Shown piece after piece: positions 42,081 through 50,427 of a DNA stretch of 64,000 nucleotides. The position numbers and the translations under genes were made by a program. This DNA is from Laceyella sediminis (GTDB taxonomy: Bacteria > Bacillota > Bacilli > Thermoactinomycetales > Thermoactinomycetaceae). A model generated the notes under the pieces. That model made no database searches. It saw only the letters and a list, made by a program, of their open reading frames with translations, and was not told the DNA's origin. The DNA lies in NCBI RefSeq assembly GCF_003003125.1, contig NZ_PVTZ01000003.1:186001-250000 (forward strand), in the 5' to 3' direction. Positions within the stretch are counted from its first letter, which is position 1. The number at the start of each line of letters is the position of its first letter.

Positions 42081-43244
42081 ATGAAGAAACGCGTTTCCCT
42101 CATCGCTTCCTTCGTTTTGATGGCCAGCGCCGCCCTGCCTTCCGCCATTTTTGCTAAGGAAGTAGATAGCCAAGCGGGTAAACTCTATGCCCCCGGACAA
42201 GTCGTGGTGAAATACAAAGCCAACGCTTCGGCCAGCGCCGTCAAATCTGCTCGCGCCAAAGCCAACGGTACAGTCATGGAGAAAAACAACAAGCTCGGCT
42301 TCGAAGTGGTCAAAGTGAAAGGCTCTGTGGAAGCGACCATCGAAAAGCTGAAAAAAGACCCCAACGTGGAATATGCTGAGCCCAACTACTATCTCCACGC
42401 TTCCTACACGCCTAACGATCCTTACTTCAGCTCCCGCCAATACGGTCCGCAAAAAATCCAAGCGCCGCAAGCATGGGACATCGCTGAAGGCTCTGGCGCA
42501 AAGATCGCCATCGTCGACACCGGGGTGCAATCCAATCATCCCGACTTGGCCGGTAAAGTAGTTGGCGGCTGGGACTTCGTTGACAACGACTCCACTCCGC
42601 AAGATGGCAACGGCCACGGCACCCACTGCGCTGGTATCGCCGCAGCAGTGACCAACAACAGCACCGGTATCGCTGGTACTGCTCCAAAAGCATCGATCCT
42701 CGCTGTGCGTGTGCTGGACAACAGTGGTAGCGGCACCTGGACTGCTGTCGCCAACGGCATCACCTATGCTGCCGACCAAGGCGCTAAAGTCATCAGCTTG
42801 AGCTTGGGCGGCACCGTCGGTAACTCCGGCCTGCAACAAGCTGTCGACTACGCTTGGAGCAAAGGTTCCGTTGTCGTGGCCGCAGCTGGTAACGCCGGCA
42901 ACACCGCTCCTAACTATCCCGCTTACTATTCCAACGCCATCGCGGTGGCTTCCACCGACCAAAACGACAACAAATCCTCCTTCTCCACTTACGGTTCCTG
43001 GGTGGATGTAGCTGCTCCCGGCTCCAGCATCTATTCCACTTACCCGACCAGCACTTATGCTTCCTTGAGCGGAACCTCCATGGCTACTCCTCATGTAGCT
43101 GGAGTGGCTGGCCTCTTGGCTTCCCAAGGCCGTAGCGCTGCCAATATCCGCGCCGCTATTGAAAACACCGCCGACAAAATCAGCGGCACTGGCACCTACT
43201 GGGCCAAAGGGCGCGTCAACGCTTACAAAGCTGTGCAATACTGA
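42081..43244 (+). CDS. Thermitase (subtilisin-family serine protease), copy 2
   Basis: A second 387-residue prepro-thermitase, beginning at ATG instead of GTG, with AAGGAGG upstream. Compared with copy 1, the only protein difference is Ser52 for Asn52 in the propeptide (besides the start codon). About ten synonymous changes exist, most of them in the last 140 nt, including a TGA instead of TAA stop. Mature enzymes are identical. The tandem arrangement suggests a dosage effect or very recent duplication/gene conversion. Confidence 0.97.
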   Translation: MKKRVSLIASFVLMASAALPSAIFAKEVDSQAGKLYAPGQVVVKYKANASASAVKSARAKANGTVMEKNNKLGFEVVKVKGSVEATIEKLKKDPNVEYAEPNYYLHASYTPNDPYFSSRQYGPQKIQAPQAWDIAEGSGAKIAIVDTGVQSNHPDLAGKVVGGWDFVDNDSTPQDGNGHGTHCAGIAAAVTNNSTGIAGTAPKASILAVRVLDNSGSGTWTAVANGITYAADQGAKVISLSLGGTVGNSGLQQAVDYAWSKGSVVVAAAGNAGNTAPNYPAYYSNAIAVASTDQNDNKSSFSTYGSWVDVAAPGSSIYSTYPTSTYASLSGTSMATPHVAGVAGLLASQGRSAANIRAAIENTADKISGTGTYWAKGRVNAYKAVQY

Positions 43245-43254
43245 GCTACCAACC

Positions 43255-43284
43255 GCTGACCATACCCAACTGGGTGTGGTCAGC
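43255..43284 (+). terminator. Hairpin after thermitase copy 2
   Basis: GCTGACCATACCC and GGGTGTGGTCAGC form a near-perfect stem ten nt after the stop, followed by TTTCC, a short U-run. Probable terminator. Confidence 0.65.
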
Positions 43285-43418
43285 TTTCCACATGCATCCA
43301 GCTGCCCTTCTGGGATTTCGGGGCGATGATTAATCCGAAACCATACTGCACCGGCCCTATGCAGTGAGGGTACAGGAGCCTCACGCTTTTCCCACCCTTT
43401 TTCAAGAGGTGACCCATC

Positions 43419-44540
43419 TTGAGAAAATGCGCAATGATTATCTTCGTCATCCTGTTGGCTATAGCATGGCCGGTTCCCTCCCCCGCACAAGCCGATGCTT
43501 CCCCGCCCTACGCGCCTGGCCAATTGATAGTCAAATTCAAACCCGACTTGACCATGAAAGCGAAGGCGAACTTCCATCAACAACAAGGGGCTGTCGTGCT
43601 GGAGAAAAACGCCCAGTTAGGGTTTGAAGTCATCCAATTTCAAGGCACATCGGTTCCCGACATGATGAAGCGGTACCAACAATCAACATATGTGGAATAC
43701 GCGGAGCCCAATTACCTCGCCCAAGCCCTAGCCGTTCCCAATGATCCTCTCTATCCGCAACAGTGGGGCTTACAAAAGATCGGCGGCCCATTTGAGGGAA
43801 CCGCAAACGCGGTGAAACTGGCAGTGATTGACACCGGCGTTCAATCCGACCATCCAGACCTCAGTGGAAAAGTCATACAGGGCTGGGACTTTGTCGATGA
43901 TGACAGCATCTCACAAGACGGTAACGGTCACGGCACCGCTGTCGCCGGAATCGCTGCAGCCAAAATCAATAACGCCATCGGCATCGCAGGAACGACCAAC
44001 ACGGCGCAAATCTTGGCCATTCGTGTACTGAACAACAGCGGAAGTGGCACGTTCGCCGATATCGCCAGCGGAATCACGTATGCCGCGGATCAAGGAGCAC
44101 GGGTTATCAACCTCAGCTTGGGCGGGTCCACCAGCAGCTCCGTCTTAGAGAATGCTGTGAATTATGCTTGGAACAAAGGCGCTGTTCTCGTGGCCGCGGC
44201 AGGTGGTTCCGCCAACACGGCTCCCTCCTATCCGGCTTACTATTCCAATGTGATCGCCGTTGCCTGCACGGACCCAAACGACAACAAATGCTCCTTCTCC
44301 TCATACGGAAATTGGATTGACATCGGCGCTCCTGGACTAAATATCATCACTACTTACCTTGGCAACACCTACCAAACGATGTCCGGCGTATCCCTCTCCA
44401 CCGCGTTTGTCAGCGGAACTGCGGCCTACCTGGCAAGCCTTGGCAAGACCAACTCCCAGATCCGCCACACCATTGAAGACCAATGTCCGGCCCCCGTCGC
44501 AGGACATTCCTTTGGCCGGCTGCGGATCAATTGCCCCTGA
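43419..44540 (+). CDS. Divergent thermitase paralogue with altered active site
   Basis: 373 residues: signal peptide (to about residue 26, ending PAQADA), propeptide and subtilase domain clearly related to the two upstream thermitases. The triad residues align and remain (Asp138, His171, Ser325), but the oxyanion-hole Asn is replaced by Gly263 (AAAGGSANT), and the TPH after the catalytic Ser became TAF. Four cysteines (283, 291, 356, 372) are new and could form two disulfides. Start: TTG after AAGAGGTGA. Catalysis should be strongly reduced, so it may be a pseudoprotease, chaperone or inhibitor-binding decoy, or have shifted specificity. Confidence 0.9.
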   Translation: MRKCAMIIFVILLAIAWPVPSPAQADASPPYAPGQLIVKFKPDLTMKAKANFHQQQGAVVLEKNAQLGFEVIQFQGTSVPDMMKRYQQSTYVEYAEPNYLAQALAVPNDPLYPQQWGLQKIGGPFEGTANAVKLAVIDTGVQSDHPDLSGKVIQGWDFVDDDSISQDGNGHGTAVAGIAAAKINNAIGIAGTTNTAQILAIRVLNNSGSGTFADIASGITYAADQGARVINLSLGGSTSSSVLENAVNYAWNKGAVLVAAAGGSANTAPSYPAYYSNVIAVACTDPNDNKCSFSSYGNWIDIGAPGLNIITTYLGNTYQTMSGVSLSTAFVSGTAAYLASLGKTNSQIRHTIEDQCPAPVAGHSFGRLRINCP

Positions 44541-44543
44541 AAA

Positions 44544-44576
44544 AAGCCCGGCGATCACTCCATGATCGCCGGGCTT
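44544..44576 (+). terminator. Terminator of the protease cluster
   Basis: Fourteen-bp stem AAGCCCGGCGATCA (44544-44557) with TGATCGCCGGGCTT (44563-44576), followed by TCCCCATTTT. The left A-run also gives a U-run on the minus strand, after the small-peptide gene. Confidence 0.8.
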
Positions 44577-44584
44577 TCCCCATT

Positions 44585-44668
44585 TTAAGCGTTGATGATG
44601 AACCAAATAACTCCCACCAGAAAGAAAAGCAGGGCTACTGTGCCCAATATTGGCGGTAAATACTTCAT
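44585..44668 (-). CDS. 27-residue hydrophobic membrane peptide
   Basis: A short frame immediately downstream of mutS2: MKYLPPILGTVALLFFLVG followed by VIWFIINA. It is almost entirely a single TM helix, and GGAGGGACGAT gives a strong SD 7 nt before the ATG. It lies 30 nt after the mutS2 stop with a terminator following, so it is probably the last cistron of that transcript. Single-helix peptides like this can be membrane-protein regulators or toxin-like; I recognise no family. Confidence 0.65.
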   Translation of the reverse strand: MKYLPPILGTVALLFFLVGVIWFIINA

Positions 44669-44698
44669 ATCGTCCCTCCGTCGCAACCAACCTCGTTT

Positions 44699-47059
44699 CT
44701 AACGCAACTCAACAACAGTCACTCCCGATCCACCTTCACCGTGGGCTCCCAGACGGAAAGTCTTCACTGCCCGGTGCCGGCGCAAGAATTCTTGCACTCC
44801 TGTGCGCAAAGCGCCAGTACCTTTACCGTGGATCAAAGAGATTTGTTTGTAACCCGATAGAATCGCTTTGTCCAGATATTGATCAATCTCCATCAACGCC
44901 TCTTCCACCAATTTGCCCCGCAAATCCAATTCCGGTTTGACATCAGCCGTTGACCGCTTCACCGTCGCATGGCTTTTCGCTTTTGGTTTTTGTTTCGGCG
45001 CCGCTTGTTTCTCCAGTTGATCACGATGCACTTTCATTTTCAAAAAACCGATCTGCACTTGGTACTCGTTCTGACCCAGATCCTCCACGACGGTGCCCTT
45101 TTGGTTGACGGTCAAAACGAGCACTTCATCCCCCACTTGGATCTGTTGCGGCTTGGGCGGACGGGAGGCCTTTTTCTTAGGCAACGCCGCTTCGGGAATG
45201 GAAGCGTCCAATCGTTTTTTTAGCTCAATCAATTCGTGTTCCTTGATATCCTGCGGACGCAACTTCGCCCACTCCCGCAACTCTTTCAGCACGTCTTCAG
45301 CTTCCGTTTTCGCCTTGGCCACAGCCTCAATCGCTTCTTGGCGCGCTTTTTCCTTGAGCCGTGCCTTTTCTTCTTCCCATTGATCCATCTGTTGCCGTAA
45401 GTCTTCATACAATGCTTCCGCTTCATTGCGCAACGCTTCCGCTTGTTTGCGCTCTTCCTCAGCCCATTTGCGCTCATTGGTCAAGCTGGTGATCATTTCT
45501 TCCAACTTGTTCTCCTCGCTGGAAATGTGCCGTTTCGCCAAGTCAATAATCGGTGCCGGCAATCCGAGTCGGGTCGATATGGCAAAGGCGTTGCTCCGCC
45601 CCGGCACGCCGATCAAGAGGCGATAGGTGGGCCGTAAGGTTTCCACATCAAATTCCACGCTGGCATTAATCGCCTGCGGATGCGTGTGAGCAAACAGCTT
45701 CAATTCACTGTAGTGAGTGGTCGCCACTACCATGGAACCGCGCTCAATCACATGTTCCAAAATAGCCATGGCTAAGGCTGCCCCTTCGGTGGGGTCAGTC
45801 CCCGCCCCCAGTTCGTCGAACAGAACCAGACTCGACTCATCTAGTTTCTGCAAGATGCCAATGATATTGGTCAGATGACCGGAAAATGTACTCAAGCTTT
45901 GTTCGATGCTCTGCTCGTCCCCGATGTCGGCGAACACGCCGCTGAATATCGGCATCACGCTTTCTTCCTGAGCGGGGATCGGCAGGCCCGATTGCGTCAT
46001 CAATGCCAGCAAGCCGACAGTTTTGAGAGTGACCGTTTTCCCGCCGGTGTTCGGTCCCGTAATAATGATGGCTTGATAATGTTTTCCCATCTCCACATGG
46101 ATTGGCACCACTTCTTCGCTGGGAATGAGCGGATGCCGCGCTTGTTTCAACACCAGCACCCGATCTTCGGCAATCTTTGGGCACACCCCTTTAATAAGGT
46201 AACCATAACGGGAGCGGGCCACGATAAAGTCAAGTACTCCCAGCCGTTCGATATTCTGGCTAAGCTCTTCTGCCACTTCTGCGACTTTGGCTGTAAGCAG
46301 GCTCAGAATTTGCTCTACTTCCTTCTGCTCGGCCATCTCCAACTCGCGCAATCGGTTTCCCAAATGCACAACGGCTTCCGGTTCAATGAACAAAGTGGCT
46401 CCCGAAGAGGACTGATCATGCACAATGCCGCCAAACTGTCCCCGGTACTCCTGTTTGACGGGAATCACATAGCGGTCGAACCGTTGTGTGATCAACGGCT
46501 CTTGCATCATTTTGGTGTAATGGGAACTGCGCAACATCTGATTCAGTGTTTGCTGGATTTGTTGTCGAACACCGTCCATTTGCTGTCGAATGCGACGCAA
46601 CTCTGGGCTGGCTTGATCTTTGACTACCGCATGTTCATCAATACAAGCCAAGATCTCCGCTTCCAGCTGGTCTAGACTTTCTATTTGTTCAGTCAGTTCA
46701 CGCAACCGCGGCAAAGGCGCCGTCTCCACTTCAAGTTGGCGCAAGTGGGACTTCACCTTGCGACCGCCTGATATGGTCGTGGCGATATCCAAGCACTCCG
46801 CTTCATTCAACATGCCGCCCACCTTGGCTCGGCGAATGGAGGCGCGAATGTCGCGAATGCCGCCAAAGGGGACATCTCCTTTGAGGCGCAACAGATCCAT
46901 CCCTTCCCGCGTTTCAGCGAGCCACTGCTCCACCATGTCGCGGTCAGCGGACGGCGCCAATTGATCTATTTTTTCTTTTCCTAAAAACGTCGCCGCTTGT
47001 TCTTTGACGATTTCTTTCACTCGATGAAATTCCAATGATCTCAGCGTCCACTGTTCCAC
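44699..47059 (-). CDS. mutS2: Endonuclease MutS2
   Basis: 786 residues (Bacillus MutS2 about 785). The MutS-like ATPase has Walker A GPNTGGKTVTLK near residue 334 and the DELGAGTDPTEGAALAMA Walker B region. A coiled-coil linker (about 510-610, Glu/Lys/Arg-rich) and a C-terminal Smr nuclease domain (ELDLRGKLVEEAL, LIHGKGTGALR) follow. The enzyme acts in suppression of recombination and in ribosome rescue by splitting collided ribosomes in Bacillus. Start: GTG 47059, 8 nt after GAGGAG, matches the Bacillus N-terminus; the frame opens 54 nt earlier. Syntenic with B. subtilis. Confidence 0.96.
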   Translation of the reverse strand: MEQWTLRSLEFHRVKEIVKEQAATFLGKEKIDQLAPSADRDMVEQWLAETREGMDLLRLKGDVPFGGIRDIRASIRRAKVGGMLNEAECLDIATTISGGRKVKSHLRQLEVETAPLPRLRELTEQIESLDQLEAEILACIDEHAVVKDQASPELRRIRQQMDGVRQQIQQTLNQMLRSSHYTKMMQEPLITQRFDRYVIPVKQEYRGQFGGIVHDQSSSGATLFIEPEAVVHLGNRLRELEMAEQKEVEQILSLLTAKVAEVAEELSQNIERLGVLDFIVARSRYGYLIKGVCPKIAEDRVLVLKQARHPLIPSEEVVPIHVEMGKHYQAIIITGPNTGGKTVTLKTVGLLALMTQSGLPIPAQEESVMPIFSGVFADIGDEQSIEQSLSTFSGHLTNIIGILQKLDESSLVLFDELGAGTDPTEGAALAMAILEHVIERGSMVVATTHYSELKLFAHTHPQAINASVEFDVETLRPTYRLLIGVPGRSNAFAISTRLGLPAPIIDLAKRHISSEENKLEEMITSLTNERKWAEEERKQAEALRNEAEALYEDLRQQMDQWEEEKARLKEKARQEAIEAVAKAKTEAEDVLKELREWAKLRPQDIKEHELIELKKRLDASIPEAALPKKKASRPPKPQQIQVGDEVLVLTVNQKGTVVEDLGQNEYQVQIGFLKMKVHRDQLEKQAAPKQKPKAKSHATVKRSTADVKPELDLRGKLVEEALMEIDQYLDKAILSGYKQISLIHGKGTGALRTGVQEFLRRHRAVKTFRLGAHGEGGSGVTVVELR

Positions 47060-47120
47060 GCCGACAACTCCTCTATCGATAAAATCCTCTACCATTATAA
47101 CATGTTCAAACAAAAGGAAA

Positions 47121-47145
47121 CATCGAGCCCCAGAAAGGCTCGATG
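47121..47145 (-). terminator. sleB terminator
   Basis: Nine-bp arms CATCGAGCC and GGCTCGATG, followed on the minus strand by TTTCCTTTTG. It separates sleB from mutS2. Confidence 0.75.
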
Positions 47146-47152
47146 CCTGACT

Positions 47153-47947
47153 TTATCGACAGAAAATGTGTTTGCCGATGGTCTTGATTTGAGGGCGGCT
47201 CCAAATCCATTTGGAAGTCGCGCGAGCCGGATTGAAATAATACAACGCACCTCCTGATGGATCCCATCCATTCACCGCATCCATCACCGCTTTTTTGGCC
47301 GTCTCATCGGGCTCCATCCAAATCTGGCCATCAGCAACCGCTTCAAATGCCAATGGTTGGAAGATGATTCCTGATACGGTATCAGGAAACTTGTCGCTCT
47401 CAATCCGATTAAGAATCACCGACGCGATGGCCACTTGACCCACATACGGTTCGCCACGCCCTTCGGCATAAACGGCCTGCGCCAACAATTTTAAATCGTT
47501 TTGGCTAAAGCCGTTAGAAGAACGCGGAAGCTTGGTTCCAGTAGCTGGTGCCGCTTTTTTGGCGATTTGTTTTTTGGGTTCCGTCATGGACGGGGTCCAA
47601 TGCTTCGTCGCTTTCCATAACATCAGTTTCGTTTTGGGTCCAACCGACCCGTCCACTTTTAAACCAAAGCGGTACTGAAACAACCGCACAGCCAAATAGG
47701 TGCGATGGGTGAACACGCCGTTAATCGGACCAGTGTAAAATCCCAACAACTTCAAACGGCCTTGCAATTCATTGACATCTTTACCCTTAGCTCCCGGCTT
47801 TAACACACCCGGTCCGAAAGCGGGCACCGCAGTTTCGTCTGGCGGTGCAGCCATCGCGGACAATGAAGTCGCCCCGCTAGACAACATGAGCGCCATCGCT
47901 AGCACGCTGAGAAGAATTCGATATATGGTTCGGCGTTTCATAAGCAA
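47153..47947 (-). CDS. sleB: Spore cortex-lytic enzyme SleB
   Basis: Lytic transglycosylase that degrades spore cortex at germination. 264 residues: signal peptide (to about residue 33, ending AMA), one peptidoglycan-binding domain (LKPGAKGKDVNELQGRLKLL to about 110), a Lys/Ala/Pro linker, and the Hydrolase_2 catalytic domain (AQAVYAEGRGEPYVGQVAIA with the essential Glu, then GGALYYFNP). Start: TTG 47947, 7 nt after GGAAAGGG; an ATG two codons later is the alternative. A SigG-type promoter lies upstream. The usual ypeB partner is not adjacent. Confidence 0.93.
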   Translation of the reverse strand: MLMKRRTIYRILLSVLAMALMLSSGATSLSAMAAPPDETAVPAFGPGVLKPGAKGKDVNELQGRLKLLGFYTGPINGVFTHRTYLAVRLFQYRFGLKVDGSVGPKTKLMLWKATKHWTPSMTEPKKQIAKKAAPATGTKLPRSSNGFSQNDLKLLAQAVYAEGRGEPYVGQVAIASVILNRIESDKFPDTVSGIIFQPLAFEAVADGQIWMEPDETAKKAVMDAVNGWDPSGGALYYFNPARATSKWIWSRPQIKTIGKHIFCR

Positions 47948-47980
47948 ACAACAACCCTTTCCCAGGTTGGTATTTTTCGT

Positions 47981-48010
47981 TATTATGCCGAACCAGGCGC
48001 CGATTCATTC
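47981..48010 (-). promoter_or_regulatory. SigG-type promoter of sleB
   Basis: On the minus strand GAATG (48010-48006), 18 nt, then CATAATA (47987-47981). This fits the SigG consensus (gHATR, 17-18 nt, CATxHTA) as I recall it and the known forespore expression of sleB. Confidence 0.75.
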
Positions 48011-48114
48011 CTGTGGTGGAAAATTCACTTGGCCAGCTTTTTTTCAACTCTGCCAACTATAAGACCTACACCTAAGCCATCAGCAATAATATACCTACCT
48101 TGATCTTTTCTTTA

Positions 48115-48528
48115 TTACAAAAAACCTTTTTCTTCCATATCCTCTTTCATATTCATAAACATACGATACATATTCTCTCCCTGCCTACGATCTACACTAG
48201 CCAAAAGAAGTGACCACGGAGACTCAGCATAGATATTGTCGTGATCGTCTCTCTGCTTTACCAAAGGCATACTGTAAAAAACATCATTCTTATCGTTCAG
48301 TTCTACATCCCATATCCATTTTAACTGCTTCACATAAACTTACCCAACATATCGAAGCATACCATCAAGTACTGCTTCCTTTTCATTTTTCACTAAAGTT
48401 TGGGGAGATGAATGCCGATCTAAAATCCATTTTTCCAGTCTAAGTAGTGATTCTGGAGAATAGTCCAATTTTAAGTGACTAAACTCATCAATAAAGTTTT
48501 CAACTGCATCCGATTGAAAAAAAGCCAT
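48115..48528 (-). pseudogene. Hypothetical gene interrupted by one in-frame stop
   Basis: One continuous frame of about 137 codons with a single TAA at 48342-48340. The first part starts MAFFQSDAVENFIDEFSHLK and ends LRYVG; after the stop it continues in the same frame VYVKQLKWIWDVELNDKNDV to GFL. A Glu at the stop (GAA to TAA) would restore a smooth helix-strand pattern. Small proteins with this look are often immunity-like, but I assign no function. It overlaps the kinase relic that precedes it. Confidence 0.65.
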
Positions 48529-48805
48529 TCCTCAAATTCATCTCTTGAAGAAAAAAACCCCTGTCTTAACATAATCAACACCTACTTATCAGATCTTGAA
48601 TTAAGCTCCTGTTTTAGAAGCTCACTAGTAGCGGCATCTTCAAGTACCCAGGTTATATCCCAGCCTCTTCTTACGAGACCGGAGGAAGATGTTACAATTG
48701 AGAAATCATTTACAGATAAAAAGGGGACGTCCTCTTATAATATTCGCCTAATATTTGAGCATAAGTCGTCTTTCCGATACCAAACATTCCGCCAAAACAA
48801 ATCAT
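48471..48805 (-). pseudogene. P-loop nucleotide-kinase-like relic
   Basis: The frame opens MICFGGMFGIGKTTYAQILG, a Walker A with the Gly-rich loop of deoxynucleoside-kinase-type enzymes, after a GAGAGG SD. It then stops near 48710. The continuation lies in another frame (VNDFSIVTSSSGLV, WVLEDAATSELLKQ), contains a TAG at 48584-48582 and ends around 48471. Frameshift plus stop mean the gene is dead. The original enzyme cannot be named more precisely. Confidence 0.55.
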
Positions 48806-48876
48806 ATGAGTCTACCTCTCTTTTTAGAAAAGGAACCCCCAACAGGCTTTCGCTGAGAGTTCCCTTTTCTGATCCC

Positions 48877-49311
48877 CTACCAACCGTAACTATCAAACCA
48901 TCTTCCTTCTTTATAGTTGTCGATCGCCCGAAGAATATAGGGAATGATATTTGTAGGAAGTTCATTCAACGGGAAAAACCGTAGATCATCGCATTTGTGG
49001 GGCTCCAGATTTTGAATCTCTCCTTCCCAGTTTTTAACGACCGCGAAGAAGTCTACCCGCTCATCACCTGCTTTTCTGTGCATGACCCCAACGATTTCCA
49101 CGTCGTCTTCTTTCAACTGAACTCCGGCTTCCTCTTTTGCTTCCCTAACTGCCGCTTGTTTGACGGTCTCCCCACCATCCAAATGCCCCGCAACTACAGA
49201 ATAATTCCCATCCTCGTATCCGGTATTGTAGCGGCGGAGCAAGAGGATTTTATTATCTTGTACAAAAAAGAGATGAATCGTTACTGGAGCAGTAAAACGT
49301 TTTTTTGGCAT
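48877..49311 (-). CDS. NUDIX hydrolase
   Basis: 144 residues with a complete NUDIX box GHLDGGETVKQAAVREAKEEAGV, which binds the divalent metal and cleaves nucleoside-diphosphate-linked substrates. The domain continues MHRKAGDERVDFFAVVKNWE. The substrate is not readable; many such proteins clean up oxidised or modified nucleotides. ATG 49311 is 9 nt after AAAGGAG. It is the only intact one of three NUDIX genes in a row. Confidence 0.88.
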   Translation of the reverse strand: MPKKRFTAPVTIHLFFVQDNKILLLRRYNTGYEDGNYSVVAGHLDGGETVKQAAVREAKEEAGVQLKEDDVEIVGVMHRKAGDERVDFFAVVKNWEGEIQNLEPHKCDDLRFFPLNELPTNIIPYILRAIDNYKEGRWFDSYGW

Positions 49312-49395
49312 ATTGCACAACTCCTTTATTAGGAACTTTCAATAGATACCCCTTCAAGAGGATAGGTAATAAGCATAGCTAAGGTGTTTAAAGAA

Positions 49396-49824
49396 TTAGC
49401 GATTAACCATTTCAGGCGGAACCGCTTTAAATCCGCGAAGAATCGAGTCTTGCGTTTCGTGGGTAATGAGATAATTCTGAACATCTTTTTCGGAAATCCA
49501 CTGGTAAGCAGAATGGTCTTCACTCAATTGGATCTTCGCCGAATCATCGGTCAATCGAACCAGACACACGATTTCGACTGTGTGACTGTTTCCGTTCTCT
49601 GAGACATAGGAAAAGACTTTGTATGGTTTGACGATTTCCACGTTTACATTGATTTCTTCACGAAATTAGCGTTTCAGTGCTTCTTCCGGGTTTTCACCAA
49701 AGTCCACTTTTCCTCCGGGCAGTTCATAAAACCCGGGCAAAAACGCTTCTAGTAAAGACCGCTTTATAATGAGCGTCTTTCCTTGATGATAAATAAATCC
49801 TGTACAAACGATTTTCTGATACAT
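49396..49824 (-). pseudogene. NUDIX hydrolase with in-frame stop in the NUDIX box
   Basis: A 142-codon frame from ATG 49824 with a good SD (GGAGG, 6 nt). The sequence MYQKIVCTGFIYHQGK, LPGGKVDFGENPEEALKR, [stop], FREEINVNVEIV follows the NUDIX box exactly, with a TAA (49668-49666) where the conserved catalytic Glu of REUxEE belongs, one change from GAA. Everything downstream to the natural stop is open and well conserved, including YVSENGNSHTVEIVCLV, so inactivation is recent. Confidence 0.8.
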
Positions 49825-49876
49825 TTTAGTCCTCCAATTATTACATTTGAATAGATCACCAAGTCATTTCCGAAAT

Positions 49877-50280
49877 CTACTTGACTGATCCTGTCAATAA
49901 AAGATCAGCTATTTCTCTTGGTCGAACATCATGATCAGCTAAATCCTCGATCTCCATCCATACAGGTTCAAACGTACCACGTTTTCTATCCGGCTGAGTA
50001 AATTCTTTTCCTTGGCCTGTACCAAAAGTACCTCCAGTAATCTCACCGAGGAAATAATATTGCAACCCGCCATTAAATTCTATTATGGCTACCCTTTCTT
50101 TTATAGCGATGGTAATACCTAATTCTTCATATGCCTCGCGTATTGTTGCATCTTCTGGCTACTCCCCTTCTTTAATTCCTCCACCAGGGATAACATAAAA
50201 TGTCATCCCATCACGAACTCTTTTTATTAAAGCGACACGGTTGCCAGCGGATGTAAATTTTCTAATATAGCGAATTATCG
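49877..50280 (-). pseudogene. Second NUDIX hydrolase pseudogene
   Basis: Minus-strand frame with AGNRVALIKRVRDGMTFYVI, PGGGIKEGE, [TAG at 50161-50159], PEDATIREAYEELGI, then IEFNGGLQYYFLGEITGG to the stop at 49877. Without the TAG the NUDIX box is complete; a Ser codon TCG is one change away. No plausible ATG/GTG start with SD is found at the 5' end, so that end is also damaged. Confidence 0.75.
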
Positions 50281-50427
50281 AAATGAAATATATTAGAATA
50301 TAGGGCTAATTCACTCCAATATAAAGCACGATACATTTAATATTCAGAAGAAGGAATAAAATAAATTCGAAAACAGGCTATTTCACTCCGTTTTTTCCTT
50401 AAAAAAAATTTTTTTGAGGTGAATATA

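Noticed and set aside
40796-43586. Two very long minus-strand open frames (416 and 540 codons) opposite the thermitases
   Set aside because: They are the antisense of strongly biased codons and repeat because the genes are duplicated; no SD and low-complexity Gly/Val/Asp composition.
48735-48965. 76-codon minus-strand frame ending in the NUDIX gene
   Set aside because: It is out of frame with both the NUDIX gene and the kinase relic and starts inside NUDIX; a shadow.
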